Shown piece after piece: positions 24,562 to 33,313 of a DNA stretch of 64,000 nt. The stretch comes from Pseudooceanicola aestuarii. Its GTDB lineage: Bacteria > Pseudomonadota > Alphaproteobacteria > Rhodobacterales > Rhodobacteraceae. The stretch lies in the NCBI RefSeq assembly GCF_010614805.1, contig NZ_JAAFZC010000006.1, forward strand, positions 42,719 through 106,718. Reading direction: 5' to 3'. The position numbers and the translations under genes were made by a program. Position 1 is the first letter of the stretch; each line of letters begins with the position of its first letter. The notes under the pieces were generated by a model. That model saw only the letters and a list, made by a program, of their open reading frames with translations, did not search any database and was not told the origin of the DNA.

Positions 24562-25584
24562 TCACTGGCTGCCGACGTAATCGAGAGCCGCCTGCGCGAC
24601 ATCCGGGTCCAGGTTCTCCATCAGCTGGGGCAGGATCTGGTCCCGCTCCACCATGCGCAGCTCTTCCAATGCGTCGCCGTCGAAGGTGACGATGCTGCCG
24701 CCCATCTCTTCGAATGTCTTCAGCGTGGCCATGGATGCTTCCATGATGGCGGCTGTCGCCTCCTGGCTGATCTCTGCGCCGACCTCTTCCACCAGGGTGC
24801 GCATCTCCGGTGTCAGGCTGTCCAGCCAGGCGGCGTTGGCGATGATGTAGGCATCGTTGAACTGGGAATAGGGCAGCTGCGCGGTCTTGAAGTAATCCCA
24901 CCAGCTGTAGCTTTCGATCGCGCCCGGCACGGTGGAGACGGTATCGACCATCCCGCTTTGCAGGGCGGTGTAGACCTCCGACGTGGGCAGCGACACCATG
25001 CGTCCGGCGTTGAACGCTTCCCATTGGGGACGTTCGGAATCCGACAGGACGCGGGCGCTGACCCCTTCGTAATCCTTGATCGAGGTGACATTCTCGCGCG
25101 TGGTGAACAGCGCGCTTGGCCCCACCGGGTTGTAGCCCACGATCTCGATCCCGGCAGAGGACGTGATGTCGTCCATGATGCCGCGCCCCGCTTCCGTCTC
25201 GTCGAAGAAGCCGCGAATCTCGTCATAGCTGCCGAAGACGCCGGGCAGGGTGGTGACGTAGTAATTCTTGTTCAGCGGCGGAAAGCTGACCACGCCGACG
25301 GCCATGCCGATCTGCACCGCACCGGAGGACACGCCGCCCAGCACGTCGCGAATGCCGAACAGCTGGCCGCTGGGAAAGACCTGAACGGAGAGCGCGCCGT
25401 CACTGCGTTCGGTGATGCGCTCGGCGAATTCGTTGGCAAAGGCCGAGGCCGGGTGTTTCGGGCCCCAGTGATAGGACAGTTTCGCGGATTGCTGGGCCTG
25501 TGCGGGCATGGCGGCGGCCAGCCCCAGGATGACGCCCGTGATCAGGCCCTGCGGCAATGCCGTGCGTTTCAGATGTTTGAACAT
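24562..25584 (-). CDS. dctP: TRAP transporter substrate-binding protein DctP
   Basis: A 340-residue periplasmic protein. The signal peptide ends at AQA (about residue 30). The DctP fold shows LSYHWGPKHPASAFANEF at the start, the conserved Arg-containing segment VSARVLSDSERPQ near residue 175, and SLPTSEVYTALQSGMVD. The bound ligand is likely a carboxylate held by the conserved Arg. It lies between the permeases and the acyl-CoA ligase, so the imported acid is probably the ligase substrate. Confidence 0.92.
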   Translation of the reverse strand: MFKHLKRTALPQGLITGVILGLAAAMPAQAQQSAKLSYHWGPKHPASAFANEFAERITERSDGALSVQVFPSGQLFGIRDVLGGVSSGAVQIGMAVGVVSFPPLNKNYYVTTLPGVFGSYDEIRGFFDETEAGRGIMDDITSSAGIEIVGYNPVGPSALFTTRENVTSIKDYEGVSARVLSDSERPQWEAFNAGRMVSLPTSEVYTALQSGMVDTVSTVPGAIESYSWWDYFKTAQLPYSQFNDAYIIANAAWLDSLTPEMRTLVEEVGAEISQEATAAIMEASMATLKTFEEMGGSIVTFDGDALEELRMVERDQILPQLMENLDPDVAQAALDYVGSQ

Positions 25585-25608
25585 GTTGGTTTCCTCCCTT
25601 GAAATGAA

Positions 25609-27195
25609 TTACGTCGTCGCGCCGGCATCCTCCTCGATGGCGGCGAGACGTTGTTTCAGTTCGACCTTGTTGACCTTGCCCGCGACATTGCGGGGCAGGG
25701 CGTCGGTGAAATGCACCCGTTTGGGTTTCTTGTAGCTGGCGATCTGTGCGCGGCACTGGTCGATCACCTGGGCCTCCGTCAGGTCCGATCCCTCCTGAAT
25801 GACCACGGCGGCCACGACTGCCTCGCCCCAATCGGGGTCGGGCAGGCCGGTGACGGCGGCATCCTTGATGCCGGGAATGGACAGCAGGGCATCCTCCACC
25901 TCGCGCGCGTAGATGTTGAAACCGCCGCTGATGATCATGTCCTTGCTGCGCCCGGCGAGAAAGAGGAACCCCTCCTCGTCCATCCAGCCGAGATCGCCGG
26001 TATGAAACCACCCATTGCGGACCGTTTCGGCGCGCATGTCGGGCATGTTCCAATATTCGACATCGGCCACGCCTTTGGCGCCGACGGCGATTTCACCGAC
26101 CTCGCCCGCTGGCAGTTCCGCACCGTCCTTGCCCCGGATCGAAATCCGCACGTTCATCGTGGGCCGGCCGCAGGACTTCAGCCGGCGCGTCTCGTGTTCT
26201 GCCCCTTCGGTGACGTGATCATGCGGATAAAGCACGGTCAGCGGCTGCGGGCATTCGGACATGCCCAGGTGCTGGCGCAGGATCGGGCCGAAGGTCTCTA
26301 TCGCCTTCTTGACCACGTGGCTGGGCGTGGGGGCGGTGCCGTAGTTGATGCGGGTCAACGACGACAGGTCATAACGACGGCCGTTGGTCTCGATATCGTC
26401 CAGCAGGCGGATGATCATGGTCGGGACCAGCAGCAGGTGGGTTACCCGCTCGGCCTCGATCGTCTGTTGCAGCAGCTCCGGTTCGAACTTCGGCAGGATG
26501 ATGTTGCGGGCGCCGCGCAGGTAATAGGGGATCAGGTAGTTCCCCGCCGCATGGGTCAGGGGGCCGACGTGGATCATGCTGTCTTCAACGCCCAGGCGGT
26601 ATTCCAGCGCGGCAAAGAAGTTGTCCAACCGATTGCGGAACCGCGCGTGGCTGTAGGCGATCCCCTTGGGTTTGCCCGTCGTGCCGGAGGTGTAGACGAT
26701 CCGCGCCAGCGTGGCGTCGTCGACCTCGACCTGCGGCGCCCAGGCCTGTGCCTGGGCCAGCAGGTCGCCGTAGTTCAGGCTGCCGTCAGGATAGCTGTCC
26801 CACCCGACACCAAGCACATGCCGGACACCGGGGGCGCCGCGCGCCGCATCCAGCGCGGTCTGCTTGTGCTCTGGCCCGGCGATCAGGACGGTCGCCCCGG
26901 AATCGTTCAGGATGCCGGCCTGTTCGGGAACCGTGTGGCGTGCGTTCAGGGCGACGTAGGTCATCCCCGCCTTGGTCACGCCGAACACCGTTTCCACGCT
27001 TTGGATACTGTTGTTCAACAGCACCGCCACGCGATCCTGCGGCACGACGCCCAGGTGGGCCAGCGCATGGGCCAGCCGGTTGGAGCCGTCCTCCACCTCG
27101 CGATAGAGAAAGGTGCGGTCGCCAAAGATCAGGGCGGGCCGGTCGCGGTGCTGCCGGGCGGCCCAGGTGAGTTCATTTCCTGCGATAATCTTCAT
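25609..27195 (-). CDS. AMP-forming acyl-CoA ligase
   Basis: A 528-residue class I adenylate-forming enzyme. The P-loop-like motif is YTSGTTGKPKG, followed by NYGTAP, the GWFHTGDLGWMDEEG motif and the C-terminal catalytic Lys in ALPRNVAGKVNK. It activates a carboxylic acid to its CoA thioester with ATP. Neighbours predict that the product goes to the biotin-dependent carboxylase and the enoyl-CoA hydratase. The substrate cannot be named from sequence. It starts 15 nt after the carboxyltransferase gene. Confidence 0.9.
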   Translation of the reverse strand: MKIIAGNELTWAARQHRDRPALIFGDRTFLYREVEDGSNRLAHALAHLGVVPQDRVAVLLNNSIQSVETVFGVTKAGMTYVALNARHTVPEQAGILNDSGATVLIAGPEHKQTALDAARGAPGVRHVLGVGWDSYPDGSLNYGDLLAQAQAWAPQVEVDDATLARIVYTSGTTGKPKGIAYSHARFRNRLDNFFAALEYRLGVEDSMIHVGPLTHAAGNYLIPYYLRGARNIILPKFEPELLQQTIEAERVTHLLLVPTMIIRLLDDIETNGRRYDLSSLTRINYGTAPTPSHVVKKAIETFGPILRQHLGMSECPQPLTVLYPHDHVTEGAEHETRRLKSCGRPTMNVRISIRGKDGAELPAGEVGEIAVGAKGVADVEYWNMPDMRAETVRNGWFHTGDLGWMDEEGFLFLAGRSKDMIISGGFNIYAREVEDALLSIPGIKDAAVTGLPDPDWGEAVVAAVVIQEGSDLTEAQVIDQCRAQIASYKKPKRVHFTDALPRNVAGKVNKVELKQRLAAIEEDAGATT

Positions 27196-27210
27196 GTGAA
27201 AGGCGGATCC

Positions 27211-28761
27211 TTACTTTCTCATCGTTCGGCCGCAGCGGCCAAGAAGTTGCGGTAGCTGTTGCCAGGCGGTCTCTACCCAATCGCACAGCAGCGGGCGCGT
27301 CTCGCGCGGGTCAATGATGTCATTGATCCCGAACCGTTCGGCGGTGCGGAATGGCGAGGTGTAGCGGACATAATGGTCCGTCAGCTCCTGGCGGCGGGCC
27401 TCCGGGTCAGGCGCGGCCTCGATCTCCCGACGGTGGGCGGCGGCGATTCCGCCTTCCAGCGGGATGGATCCCCAGCTGGCGGAGGGCCAGGCATAGCGCA
27501 GGTTCAGCCCGCGCAGACGCCCATGCGCGGCCCCCGCCACGCCGAAGGCACGCCGAATGACGATGGTGCACCACGGCACGCGGCTTTGGTCGATGGCCGC
27601 CAGCGCGCGCATCGCGGCACGGATGGTGCCGGATTTCTCGGCATCCGGGCCGATCATGATCCCGGGTTGATCGAACAACGACACGACAGGCAGATGGAAG
27701 GTGTCGCAGAAATCCACGAAGCTCTCGATCTTTTGCGAGGATTTCAATGTCATCGCCCCGCCCGCCACGGCCGGATCACTGGCCAGCACCCCGACCGGGC
27801 GCCCCTGTAGACGGGCCAGGCCGGTCACGCTGGAGCGACCGGAATAGCGCCCGATCTCGAAAAAACTGTCGCGGTCGAAGACGGCGTTGATGATCTTGCG
27901 CACCTGGTAGGCGCGGCGTTTTTCCCGTGGGATTGCCTCCAGCAGCCAGTCGTCCTTACGGTCGGCGGGATCATCGGTTTCCGCAACTGGCGGAAGCGTG
28001 TGCACATTGGGCGGCAGGTAGGACAGGAACCGCCGGGTCTGGTCAAAGGCGTCAGCCTCGGTTTTCGCTTCGTTGTCGACAAGTCCACTGCCACGCGCAT
28101 GGACCGAAGAGCCGCCCAGCTGTTCCTTGTTGACGTCGATGCCCAGCCCTTCCTTCACGACATAAGGGCCGGCGGCAAAGATATAGGACTGGTCCTTGAC
28201 CATCAGCGACAGATGCGCGCCCGCAACCTTGATCGCGCCCAGACCGGCACAGGCACCCAGGGCGATGCCGACCACCGGGATTTCGCCCAGCATCCGCAAC
28301 TGTTCCCAGGTGGTATAGCCGGGCAGCTTGGTGGATTGCTGTTTCTCCAGCAACTTGACGCTGCCCCCGGCGGTATCGACCAGCCGGATCAGCGGCAGGC
28401 CGAGGTCCAGCGCCATGCGTTCGGCGTAGATCCATTTGTCGCTGATCGTGCTTTCGGAAGATCCGCCGCGGATGGTGAAATCATCCGCCGACACCAGCAC
28501 CTTGCGGCCGTGGATGCGGCCGGTTCCGATGATCGCGTTGGACGGCAGGATATCCACCAGGGTGCCGTCTTGGTCATAGGTGGCGGCCCCTGTCAGGCTG
28601 CCGATCTCGCAGAAACTGTCCGGGTCCAGAAGCATGTCGATGCGTTCGCGTGCGTTCAGCTTTCCCGCGGCGCGCATTTTCTCCAGCGCCTCCGGCCCTC
28701 CCATTTCCCTGGCCAATGCCTTGCGTCTTTGGATCTCGTCAACTTCGCGCTGCCAGCTCAT
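27211..28761 (-). CDS. acyl-CoA carboxylase carboxyltransferase subunit (copy 1)
   Basis: A 516-residue carboxyltransferase of the PccB/AccD5 type with both crotonase-like halves. The first oxyanion region is LIRLVDTAGGSV plus ALGACAGLGAIK; the second is SLFDQPGIMIGPDAEKSGT and VVIRRAFGVAGAAHG-like sequence. It transfers CO2 from carboxybiotin to an acyl-CoA. The ATG at 28761 has GGGGGAGG upstream; a longer start at 28788 is less likely. It heads the minus-strand operon and is divergent from a second carboxyltransferase. Confidence 0.9.
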   Translation of the reverse strand: MSWQREVDEIQRRKALAREMGGPEALEKMRAAGKLNARERIDMLLDPDSFCEIGSLTGAATYDQDGTLVDILPSNAIIGTGRIHGRKVLVSADDFTIRGGSSESTISDKWIYAERMALDLGLPLIRLVDTAGGSVKLLEKQQSTKLPGYTTWEQLRMLGEIPVVGIALGACAGLGAIKVAGAHLSLMVKDQSYIFAAGPYVVKEGLGIDVNKEQLGGSSVHARGSGLVDNEAKTEADAFDQTRRFLSYLPPNVHTLPPVAETDDPADRKDDWLLEAIPREKRRAYQVRKIINAVFDRDSFFEIGRYSGRSSVTGLARLQGRPVGVLASDPAVAGGAMTLKSSQKIESFVDFCDTFHLPVVSLFDQPGIMIGPDAEKSGTIRAAMRALAAIDQSRVPWCTIVIRRAFGVAGAAHGRLRGLNLRYAWPSASWGSIPLEGGIAAAHRREIEAAPDPEARRQELTDHYVRYTSPFRTAERFGINDIIDPRETRPLLCDWVETAWQQLPQLLGRCGRTMRK

Positions 28762-28825
28762 GGCCTCCCCCTCTTCGACTGACGCCATCGGCGCCCGGCT
28801 CGATAAAACGCATGTGACAGATTGA

Positions 28826-28845
28826 TGTCAATAATATTGTTGACA
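28826..28845. promoter_or_regulatory. palindromic operator between the two carboxyltransferase genes
   Basis: TGTCAATAATATTGTTGACA is a 20-bp palindrome broken at one pair. An overlapping ATTGT-TG-ACAAT dyad covers 28836-28847. The TTGT/ACAA half-sites resemble operators of FCD-type GntR regulators, and such a regulator is encoded at 30733. It lies centrally in the 134-bp divergent promoter region. Confidence 0.6.
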
Positions 28846-28895
28846 ATCCGACAATCAAAATGGATGGTCGCCCATATCAAGAGGGGAGGGCAGGA

Positions 28896-30431
28896 ATGTC
28901 GCACGAGGACAACAGGGTTGAGCTGGAAGCGCGTCGCCAGCGCGCCATGCAGATGGGCGGCGAGAAGAAGCTGAAGCAGCGGGCGGAGCAGGGTGTTCTG
29001 AACGCGCGGTCGCGGCTGGATGCGCTGCTGGATGCCGGTACTTTCCGCGAAGTGGGCCTGTTGGCGCGCTCCATCCGCAAGGAGGATCGCGACAGCACCC
29101 CCGCCGACGGCAAGGTCAGTGGCTTCGGCCATGTGGCGGGGCGCGACATTGCCGTCGTCTCCAACGACCTGACGGTCAAGGGGGCGTCTTCCTCCGCCAC
29201 CAACGCCAAGAAGGTCGCCTATATCAAGCGGACGGCGACGCGGTCGGGGATGCCGATCGTATTCCTTGGGGAATCCTCCGGTGCGCGGATGCCTGACACG
29301 ATGGGCGCAGAATCCATGTCGCAGGGCGGCGCGGATCCCGAGCAATATTGCCGCCGTCGCGATACGCCCTGGGTCAGTGCGATCCTCGGGCCCTGCTATG
29401 GCTCCTCCACCTGGTACACCTGCCTGTCGGATTTCCGGGTGATGCGTAAAGGCGCGACGCTGGCGGTGTCCAGCGCGCGCGTTACCTCGCTGGCGATCGG
29501 GGAAAGCGTGGATGCGGAGGAGCTGGGCGGATGGCGCCTGCACAGCGAGGTCACGGGGCTGGCCGACGCGGTGGTGGACACCGACGAAGAGGCGCTGGAG
29601 AAGGTGCGCAGCTTCCTGTCCTACTTGCCCGCCCATGCGGGCGAGGCCCCACCCGTACAGGCCCCCGGCACATGGTCAGCCCCGGATGCGGAAACGCTGT
29701 TGGACCTGATCCCGACGCAACGCACCCGTACCTACGATATCCGCAAGGTCATCCGCGCCATCGCCGACGACGGTTCGGTCTTTCCGCTGAAGGAGCGGTT
29801 CGGCAAGGCGGTGGTCACCACGCTGGCCCGACTGGAAGGTCAAAGCGTCGGATTCCTGGCGACCAACCCGTTTATCCGGGGCGGCGCAATGGATCCGGAT
29901 GCCTGCCGCAAGGCGACCGATTTCATGGTGATGTGCGATTCCTTCAACATTCCGCTGGTCCTGCTGGTGGACACCCCCGGTTTCCTTGTCGGCGTCTCGG
30001 GAGAGCGGAAGGCAGCACCGGCGCATATCATGAACATGATGCACGCGCTGCAACTGGTCTCTGTGCCCAAGGTCTCGGTCATCCTGCGCAAGAGCTACGG
30101 CCAGGCGTTCCTGAACATGGGCGGCGGCCGAAACAGCGACGAAATCGCCGCCTGGACCAGCGCCGAGGTCAGTTTCATGGATCCCGGCGTCGGGGTCAGC
30201 GTCGTCTACGGCCTGAAGCGTGAGGACAATGCCGAGGCGTTCGACGCGGCCTGCGACAGCCTGCGCGCCGATACCAGCGCCTATGACATGGCGTCGGTCT
30301 TCGGGGTTCAGACCGTGATTGACCCGCGCGAAACCCGTGAATTCCTGACCCGGTCCCTGGCCCTGCATCGACGGCGGCGCAGCAACGGCGTCGGGCAGCA
30401 TCACATGGCCAACTGGCCGACTTATTTCTGA
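28896..30431 (+). CDS. acyl-CoA carboxylase carboxyltransferase subunit (copy 2)
   Basis: A 511-residue carboxyltransferase, a paralogue of the divergent copy 1. Features are LNARSRLDALLDAGTFREVG at the start, IVFLGESSGARMPDTMG in the first half, and LLVDTPGFLVGVSGERK with LRKSYGQAFLNMGGGRNSDE in the second. Having two complete carboxyltransferases with one biotin carboxylase suggests a mixed complex or two substrate specificities. The ATG at 28896 follows GGGGAGGGCAGGA. It begins the plus-strand unit with BCCP, a GntR regulator and biotin carboxylase. Confidence 0.9.
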   Translation: MSHEDNRVELEARRQRAMQMGGEKKLKQRAEQGVLNARSRLDALLDAGTFREVGLLARSIRKEDRDSTPADGKVSGFGHVAGRDIAVVSNDLTVKGASSSATNAKKVAYIKRTATRSGMPIVFLGESSGARMPDTMGAESMSQGGADPEQYCRRRDTPWVSAILGPCYGSSTWYTCLSDFRVMRKGATLAVSSARVTSLAIGESVDAEELGGWRLHSEVTGLADAVVDTDEEALEKVRSFLSYLPAHAGEAPPVQAPGTWSAPDAETLLDLIPTQRTRTYDIRKVIRAIADDGSVFPLKERFGKAVVTTLARLEGQSVGFLATNPFIRGGAMDPDACRKATDFMVMCDSFNIPLVLLVDTPGFLVGVSGERKAAPAHIMNMMHALQLVSVPKVSVILRKSYGQAFLNMGGGRNSDEIAAWTSAEVSFMDPGVGVSVVYGLKREDNAEAFDAACDSLRADTSAYDMASVFGVQTVIDPRETREFLTRSLALHRRRRSNGVGQHHMANWPTYF

Positions 30432-30465
30432 ACCTCACCCAATTTCGTTACCTGAAAGGAACGAC

Positions 30466-30693
30466 ATGTCCGAATTCCCAGTTGAATCCGAAATCGCCGG
30501 CACCGTCTGGAAGATCGAATCCGCCCCTGGCGACAGCCTGGAAGAGGAAGGGGTGATCATGATCCTCGAATCGATGAAGATGGAAATCGCCGTTCTCGCC
30601 CCAGAGGCGGGAAAGATCGTCGAAATCCTGGTTGCCGAAGGCGACACCGTGCGCGAAGGCCAGGAACTGGCTAAGATGTCCTCAAGCAGCTGA
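30466..30693 (+). CDS. biotin carboxyl carrier protein (free-standing)
   Basis: A 75-residue protein consisting only of a biotinyl domain. The biotinylation motif ESMKME has its Lys at about residue 41, and the family glycine hinges are SEIAGTVWKI and EGDTVREGQ. It carries carboxybiotin between the biotin carboxylase (31496) and the carboxyltransferases. Most PCC/MCC-type enzymes fuse this domain to biotin carboxylase; here it is separate. GAAAGGAACG precedes the ATG. Confidence 0.93.
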   Translation: MSEFPVESEIAGTVWKIESAPGDSLEEEGVIMILESMKMEIAVLAPEAGKIVEILVAEGDTVREGQELAKMSSSS

Positions 30694-30732
30694 ACGCTGT
30701 ACAAGGGCCGGTAGCGCAGTAAAGGGGTGTCG

Positions 30733-31485
30733 ATGGAGTTGCCTTTCTCAAATGTCGGAAACGAGGGCGAACAGGAGTTCGGCTACCGCCGGCTTCTGAC
30801 GCTGCCTGACCAGATCGCAGAGCAGGTCAGCCGCGCGATCATGAGAGGCGATTACGGGCCGGGCGATCCGATCAAGGAACAGGCCCTGGCCACCTTGTTC
30901 GACGTCAGCCGCGGACCCGTCCGCGAAGCCCTGCGCATCCTGGAAAAGGACGGTGTCGTCCGGCTGGTGCCCAATCGGGGCGCCCGGGTCACGCGACTTA
31001 CAACGCGCGAGGTCAATGATATCTTCGAAATCCGCGAAGCCCTGAGTAAGGTAGGCGTGAAATACCTCTGCAATACCGAGAACGAGCCATTGCGGCAGAA
31101 GTTCATCGCAGGCGCCGAAGGGCTCACAGACTTCGTCGAAGATCCTGACATGCTGTCGGATTACGTGCACCGAAGCTACGAACTGAAGACCATCCTTGCG
31201 GAGTCCTGCGACAATGTCCGACTGGCCGAGATGATCCGGTCGCTGGCCCGGCAGACCAACCGTTACACCCAGCTGGGCCTGCGCCGACCGGAGCGTCGCC
31301 ACGAATCCGCGCAGATCTGGATCGACGTGGCGGATGCGGTGCGGGCGCGTGACGTGGCGCGGGCGCGTGACCTGATCTCCCGGCTGATCAACGATTCCCG
31401 GCGTGCCGCCGTGGCCGAACTGGAACGGGAAGCGGCGGATGCCGCCCCCGCATCCGATGGTCCGGGACGCCACCAGACCACTTGA
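30733..31485 (+). CDS. GntR-family transcriptional regulator (FCD type)
   Basis: A 250-residue regulator with an N-terminal winged helix (GPGDPIKEQALATLFDVSRG, PVREALRILEKDGVVRL). The C-terminal FCD ligand domain contains NDIFEIREAL, and its later helices carry His residues that may bind a metal in this family. It is embedded in the carboxylase operon between BCCP and biotin carboxylase and most likely senses the acid or acyl-CoA of the pathway. The ATG at 30733 follows AAAGGGG; a GTG at 30727 is possible. Confidence 0.9.
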   Translation: MELPFSNVGNEGEQEFGYRRLLTLPDQIAEQVSRAIMRGDYGPGDPIKEQALATLFDVSRGPVREALRILEKDGVVRLVPNRGARVTRLTTREVNDIFEIREALSKVGVKYLCNTENEPLRQKFIAGAEGLTDFVEDPDMLSDYVHRSYELKTILAESCDNVRLAEMIRSLARQTNRYTQLGLRRPERRHESAQIWIDVADAVRARDVARARDLISRLINDSRRAAVAELEREAADAAPASDGPGRHQTT

Positions 31486-31495
31486 AAGCAATAAA

Positions 31496-32845
31496 ATGAC
31501 CAGACTTCTCGTTGCCAATCGGGGCGAAATCGCCTGCCGTATCATTCGTGCCGCCCATGCCGTGGGGATCGAGGCCGTCGCCGTCCATTCCGAACAGGAC
31601 GCCCAGCTGCCGCATGTTTCCATGGCTGACCAGGCGGTCTGCATCGGCCCGGCCGCCGCGCGTCAAAGCTACCTTGATGCGGAAAAGCTGATCCGGATCG
31701 CCGGAGAAACGGGCTGTACGCTGGTCCATCCGGGGTATGGCTTTCTGTCGGAGAATGCGGATTTCGCCCGGCGGTGCGTGGCGGCAGGACTGACCTTTGT
31801 CGGGCCTTCCGCCGATCATATCGCGCTGATGGGGGACAAGCAGAACGCCCGTGATGCGGCGATCGCCTCGGGCGTTCCGGTGTTGCCTGGCACCGGTCGT
31901 CTGGGCACGGACGAGGCGACATTGCGCGAACAGGCAGCGGCGATCGGCTATCCGCTGCTGGTCAAGGCGACCGCTGGTGGTGGCGGGCACGGGATGCAAC
32001 GGATCGACGATCCGGCGGCGTTGATCGGCACCATCGAGCGGACGCGGGATTTCGCGGGCCGGATCTTTGGCGACGACAGCCTGTACCTAGAACGCTGCCT
32101 GGGGACGGCGCGGCATGTGGAGGTGCAGGTCTTCGGCTTTGGGCGGCATGGCGCGGTGCACCTGTTCGAACGGGATTGCTCGCTCCAGCGGCGTCACCAG
32201 AAGGTGGTGGAGGAAGCGCCCGCGCCCGGCCTGTCGCCCGCAACCCGCGATGCGATGACCGAAGCGGCCTGCAATCTTGCGCGATCCATCGGATATTCCG
32301 GTGCCGGCACGGTGGAGTACCTGTACGAGCCCGCAACGGGAGAGTTCTTCTTTCTGGAGATGAACACCCGCATCCAGGTAGAGCATCCCGTGACGGAGGT
32401 CGTGACCGGCCAGGATCTGGTCGCCGCGCAGATCCGGTTTGCCATGGCCCCCGACGCGCGCCCGCTGCCTGCGCAGGACGCGCTGCGGCTGGACGGCGTC
32501 GCGATCGAGGCGCGGGTATACGCGGAGAACCCGTCCAAACGGTTCCTGCCCGCGCCGGGGCGGATCGACAGTCTGATCCTGCCGCGGCTCGCGGATGTCG
32601 ATTTCCATTGCGGTTATGCGACCGGCAACGAGGTCTCCGTTCATTACGATCCGCTGGTAATGAAAGTCGTCGCCCGTGGCTCCGACCGGGCGGCCGCGCG
32701 ACAAACGCTGGTCGATGCCCTGAAGCGGGTTGAGATCCAGGGTCTGACCACCAACCTGCCGTTCCTGATAGAGCTGCTTGAACACCCGGATGTTGTTCAG
32801 GCGGAATATGATACGACCTTCATCGAGGCTGGCATGACGTGCTGA
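31496..32845 (+). CDS. acyl-CoA carboxylase biotin carboxylase subunit
   Basis: A 449-residue biotin carboxylase made of the three ATP-grasp domains only. Motifs are LLVANRGEIACRIIRAA at the N-terminus, VKATAGGGGHGM (the glycine-rich ATP lid), LFERDCSLQRRHQKVVEEAP and FLEMNTRIQVEHPVTE. It carboxylates biotin on the separate BCCP with ATP and bicarbonate. The ATG at 31496 starts 11 nt after the GntR gene, so they are co-transcribed. The frame is open further upstream, but the homology begins at this Met. Confidence 0.93.
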   Translation: MTRLLVANRGEIACRIIRAAHAVGIEAVAVHSEQDAQLPHVSMADQAVCIGPAAARQSYLDAEKLIRIAGETGCTLVHPGYGFLSENADFARRCVAAGLTFVGPSADHIALMGDKQNARDAAIASGVPVLPGTGRLGTDEATLREQAAAIGYPLLVKATAGGGGHGMQRIDDPAALIGTIERTRDFAGRIFGDDSLYLERCLGTARHVEVQVFGFGRHGAVHLFERDCSLQRRHQKVVEEAPAPGLSPATRDAMTEAACNLARSIGYSGAGTVEYLYEPATGEFFFLEMNTRIQVEHPVTEVVTGQDLVAAQIRFAMAPDARPLPAQDALRLDGVAIEARVYAENPSKRFLPAPGRIDSLILPRLADVDFHCGYATGNEVSVHYDPLVMKVVARGSDRAAARQTLVDALKRVEIQGLTTNLPFLIELLEHPDVVQAEYDTTFIEAGMTC

Positions 32846-32856
32846 GGCCTGCAAAC

Positions 32857-32886
32857 GGGGCGCGCGCGTTTGCCGCGCGCCCCTTC
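32857..32886 (+). terminator. terminator of the carboxylase operon
   Basis: GGGGCGCGCG pairs with CGCGCGCCCC around a 7-nt loop, 12 nt after the stop, followed by only two T residues. The bases from here to about 33060 (roughly 175) hold no recognisable gene. Confidence 0.65.
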
Positions 32887-33137
32887 ACGATGTCCGGGCG
32901 GTCCGTGAAGAGGGTAGCGGCGCGGGGGTGATCCCCGTGGGCGCCTGAGCCGCCTCTGTCTGCCTGAACCTTGGGGCGGCATCTGTCGCGTTGTGGGGCG
33001 GGATACCCTGTACCGGCCGGCAGCCGTGCACGGGCGGGCCGCCGGGCGAACGCCCTAAAGCGCCCCGCCAAAAACCTGAGTCGCAGGGAATCCCTTGAAG
33101 CGTGATCTGTGATTCATCCAGTTTGGGAGGATGGATC

Positions 33138-33313
33138 ATGTCAGCACCTTTGCCGAATGCGCTGCGGGCGCGGTTTCAGAAGTTGATTGAAGAAGGGTCA
33201 AGCGGGCGCGCGGCGGCGTTGCGTTTGAAGCTTTCGCCCGCAACAGGCGCGAGATGGACGCTCCATTCGGCTCCTGGGGCGCGCAGACGTTTATCGCGCC
33301 GACATGTTCGAAG
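33138..33313 (+). pseudogene. IS630-family transposase remnant
   Basis: The ATG at 33138, with GGGAGGATGG upstream, starts about 40 residues typical of an IS630 N-terminus (RARFQKLIEEGSSGRAAALR, then LKLSPATGARW). Near 33252 the frame shifts by two bases into DAPFGSWGAQTFIA, a stretch from the middle of IS630 transposases, so an internal segment is deleted. The remnant is cut at 33313 by the IS6 element. No DDE triad survives. Confidence 0.75.
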
